Positions 6,604-7,302 of a stretch of DNA of 7,302 nt are shown here, piece after piece. The position numbers and the translations under genes are program-made. Numbering within the stretch: the first letter of the stretch is position 1; each line of letters opens with the position of its first letter. The DNA is from Kiritimatiellia bacterium (GTDB lineage Bacteria > Verrucomicrobiota > Kiritimatiellia > RFP12 > UBA1067): positions 1 through 7,302 of the forward strand of contig JAFRBA010000290.1 of assembly GCA_017405115.1 (NCBI GenBank). The letters are read 5' to 3'. The notes beneath the pieces are model-generated. The model saw only the letters and a list, made by a program, of their open reading frames with translations. It was not told the DNA's origin and searched no databases.

Positions 6604-6675
6604 ATGAGCCAAGATGTCCTCCATGACGTTGCCGTAGACAGCGCTGAGATGGCGTGTGTGGGCGCGTCGGGTTGA
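6604..6675 (+). CDS. Possible leader ORF, 23 aa, in the 5' region of the FGE-like gene
   Basis: An ATG at 6604, seven nucleotides after the -10 hexamer and so close to the predicted transcription start, opens a frame of 23 codons (MSQDVLHDVAVDSAEMACVG, then ASG) ending at TGA 6673-6675. It stops 23 nt before the ATG of the FGE-like gene. No Shine-Dalgarno precedes it, and its composition is unremarkable. It would be translated only if leaderless initiation works in this organism. It may well be a chance ORF within an untranslated leader. Confidence 0.15.
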   Translation: MSQDVLHDVAVDSAEMACVGASG

Positions 6676-6683
6676 CGAACAAA

Positions 6684-6689
6684 GAAAGG
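6684..6689 (+). promoter_or_regulatory. Shine-Dalgarno-like GAAAGG of the FGE-like gene
   Basis: GAAAGG lies 9 nt before the ATG at 6699. A TAA in the same frame at 6690-6692 excludes any longer N-terminus, so the ATG at 6699 is the first possible start. Confidence 0.55.
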
Positions 6690-6698
6690 TAAAGGCCT

Positions 6699-7302
6699 AT
6701 GGCGACAAGAAAAGCACCCGAGTGGAATCCGTGGAATGGGGTACGGCTCAGCAGAAGAAGCATTCTTGCGACGCTTGTGGCGTTGACCGCCATTGGCATA
6801 CAGGCTGCCGCGACGGTCGAGAACGTCGTCGTTCGACAGCAGTGGCCATGGAACAACAAGTTGCACATCGACTTTGTGCTATCCGACCCGGACGGCGGGA
6901 CACACGACCTGAACGTTGTCGTCAGGAATGGCGATGCGGTGGTCGGCATTGCCGCGAATTCGCTTTCGGGCGACCTCGAGGCGGTTGCGCCCGGTGCTCG
7001 GCGCATCGTCTGGGACCCGACCGGCGTGCCGGGCAGCGTGCTCGCCGACCTGACGGCGACGGTGTCCGTGGCGGACGACCCCGGCAAGTTCATGATCCTC
7101 GACATCTCCGGAGGGGTGGACGTCGCTTCGATCCCCATATCGTTTGCGAGTCAGCCGCCGGCCGGGGGCTGGGCGGCCGATTCCGCGAACTACACGACCA
7201 AGCTGGTCCTCAGACGCATTCCTGCAGGCGCGTACACAGTAGGTTCGCCGGCCTCGGAGGCCTCGCGCACAGAGCGCCACGAGGTTCTGCGCCAGGTGTC
7301 CA
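6699..7302 (+). CDS. Secreted SUMF1/FGE-like (formylglycine-generating enzyme family) protein, N-terminal part (partial)
   Basis: The frame is open for 201 codons and leaves the window at the right edge. A long N-terminal region carries LSRRSIL (residues 17-23) followed by a hydrophobic stretch (about 22-35) and an A-x-A-type cleavage site near QAAA (35-38). The S-R-R-x-I-L element resembles a twin-arginine (Tat) signal. Residues about 40-150 form an Ig-like beta domain: VENVVVRQQWPWNNKLHIDF, SLSGDLEAVAPGARRIVWDP and KFMILDISGG. After PPAGGW (about 152-157) comes TTKLVLRRIPAGAYTVGSPA, the standard opening of the FGE-sulfatase domain (I-P-A-G-x-F-x-M-G-S). True FGEs convert a sulfatase Cys to formylglycine, but many relatives with this Ig-plus-FGE layout in PVC bacteria have no proven activity, and the catalytic residues would lie beyond the window. 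No sulfatase gene is visible here. The gene has its own promoter. Confidence 0.8.
   Translation, partial: MATRKAPEWNPWNGVRLSRRSILATLVALTAIGIQAAATVENVVVRQQWPWNNKLHIDFVLSDPDGGTHDLNVVVRNGDAVVGIAANSLSGDLEAVAPGARRIVWDPTGVPGSVLADLTATVSVADDPGKFMILDISGGVDVASIPISFASQPPAGGWAADSANYTTKLVLRRIPAGAYTVGSPASEASRTERHEVLRQVS

Noticed and set aside
6571..6698. Terminator after GH31, or a structured riboswitch in the FGE leader
   Set aside because: No stem followed by a T-run was found, and no conserved riboswitch pattern is recognisable; the segment is explained by a promoter and a leader.
1..7302. tRNA, rRNA, CRISPR arrays, insertion sequences or integrase attachment sites
   Set aside because: No cloverleaf-like sequence, regularly spaced repeats, transposase-like frame or flanking inverted repeats were seen on either strand.

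Overview
The window looks like a chromosomal segment from a GC-rich member of the PVC superphylum (Planctomycetes, Verrucomicrobia and relatives). Class Kiritimatiellia or a close relative in Verrucomicrobiota/Lentisphaerota is my best guess. The basis is protein style: a small Cys-rich protein of a type I associate with Verrucomicrobia, a SUMF1/FGE-type protein with an N-terminal Ig-like domain, a secreted parallel beta-helix enzyme, and a GH31 protein of a Lentisphaerae-like kind. This is recognition from memory, not a database result.

Layout. Positions 1-1493 hold a leftward (minus-strand) operon of three genes: a membrane-anchored antibiotic-biosynthesis-monooxygenase (ABM) domain protein (1493 to 1032), a conserved zinc-finger-like hypothetical protein (1022 to 435), and the N-terminus of a probable HelZ/SNF2-type helicase (460 to beyond the left edge). 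The 179-bp gap at 1494-1672 carries divergent promoters. Rightward from 1673 lie a secreted 910-aa parallel beta-helix protein resembling glycoside hydrolase family GH141 (1673-4405) and, 47 bp later, a secreted GH31 enzyme (4453-6570). These two probably form one transcription unit. A strong promoter whose -35 overlaps the GH31 stop codon then drives a secreted SUMF1/FGE-like protein that starts at 6699 and runs off the right edge.

How the genes work together. The beta-helix protein and the GH31 enzyme both carry signal peptides and are adjacent, so they probably act outside the cytoplasm on the same polysaccharide or its oligosaccharides. No SusC/SusD pair, sulfatase, transporter or regulator is visible inside the window. 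The FGE-like gene has its own promoter, and its link to the two hydrolases is contextual only. The leftward operon appears functionally separate.

Most notable points: (a) all three recognisable promoters share one architecture, a TTG-starting -35, an 18-bp spacer and an extended -10 of the form TGG-TAnAAY; (b) the beta-helix gene has no Shine-Dalgarno and its ATG falls where transcription should start, suggesting a leaderless mRNA; (c) the 3' end of the beta-helix gene carries an out-of-frame stretch resembling the C-terminal tail of the neighbouring GH31, which may be a recombination scar that truncated its last domain. No RNA genes, CRISPR arrays, insertion sequences or convincing intrinsic terminators were seen.
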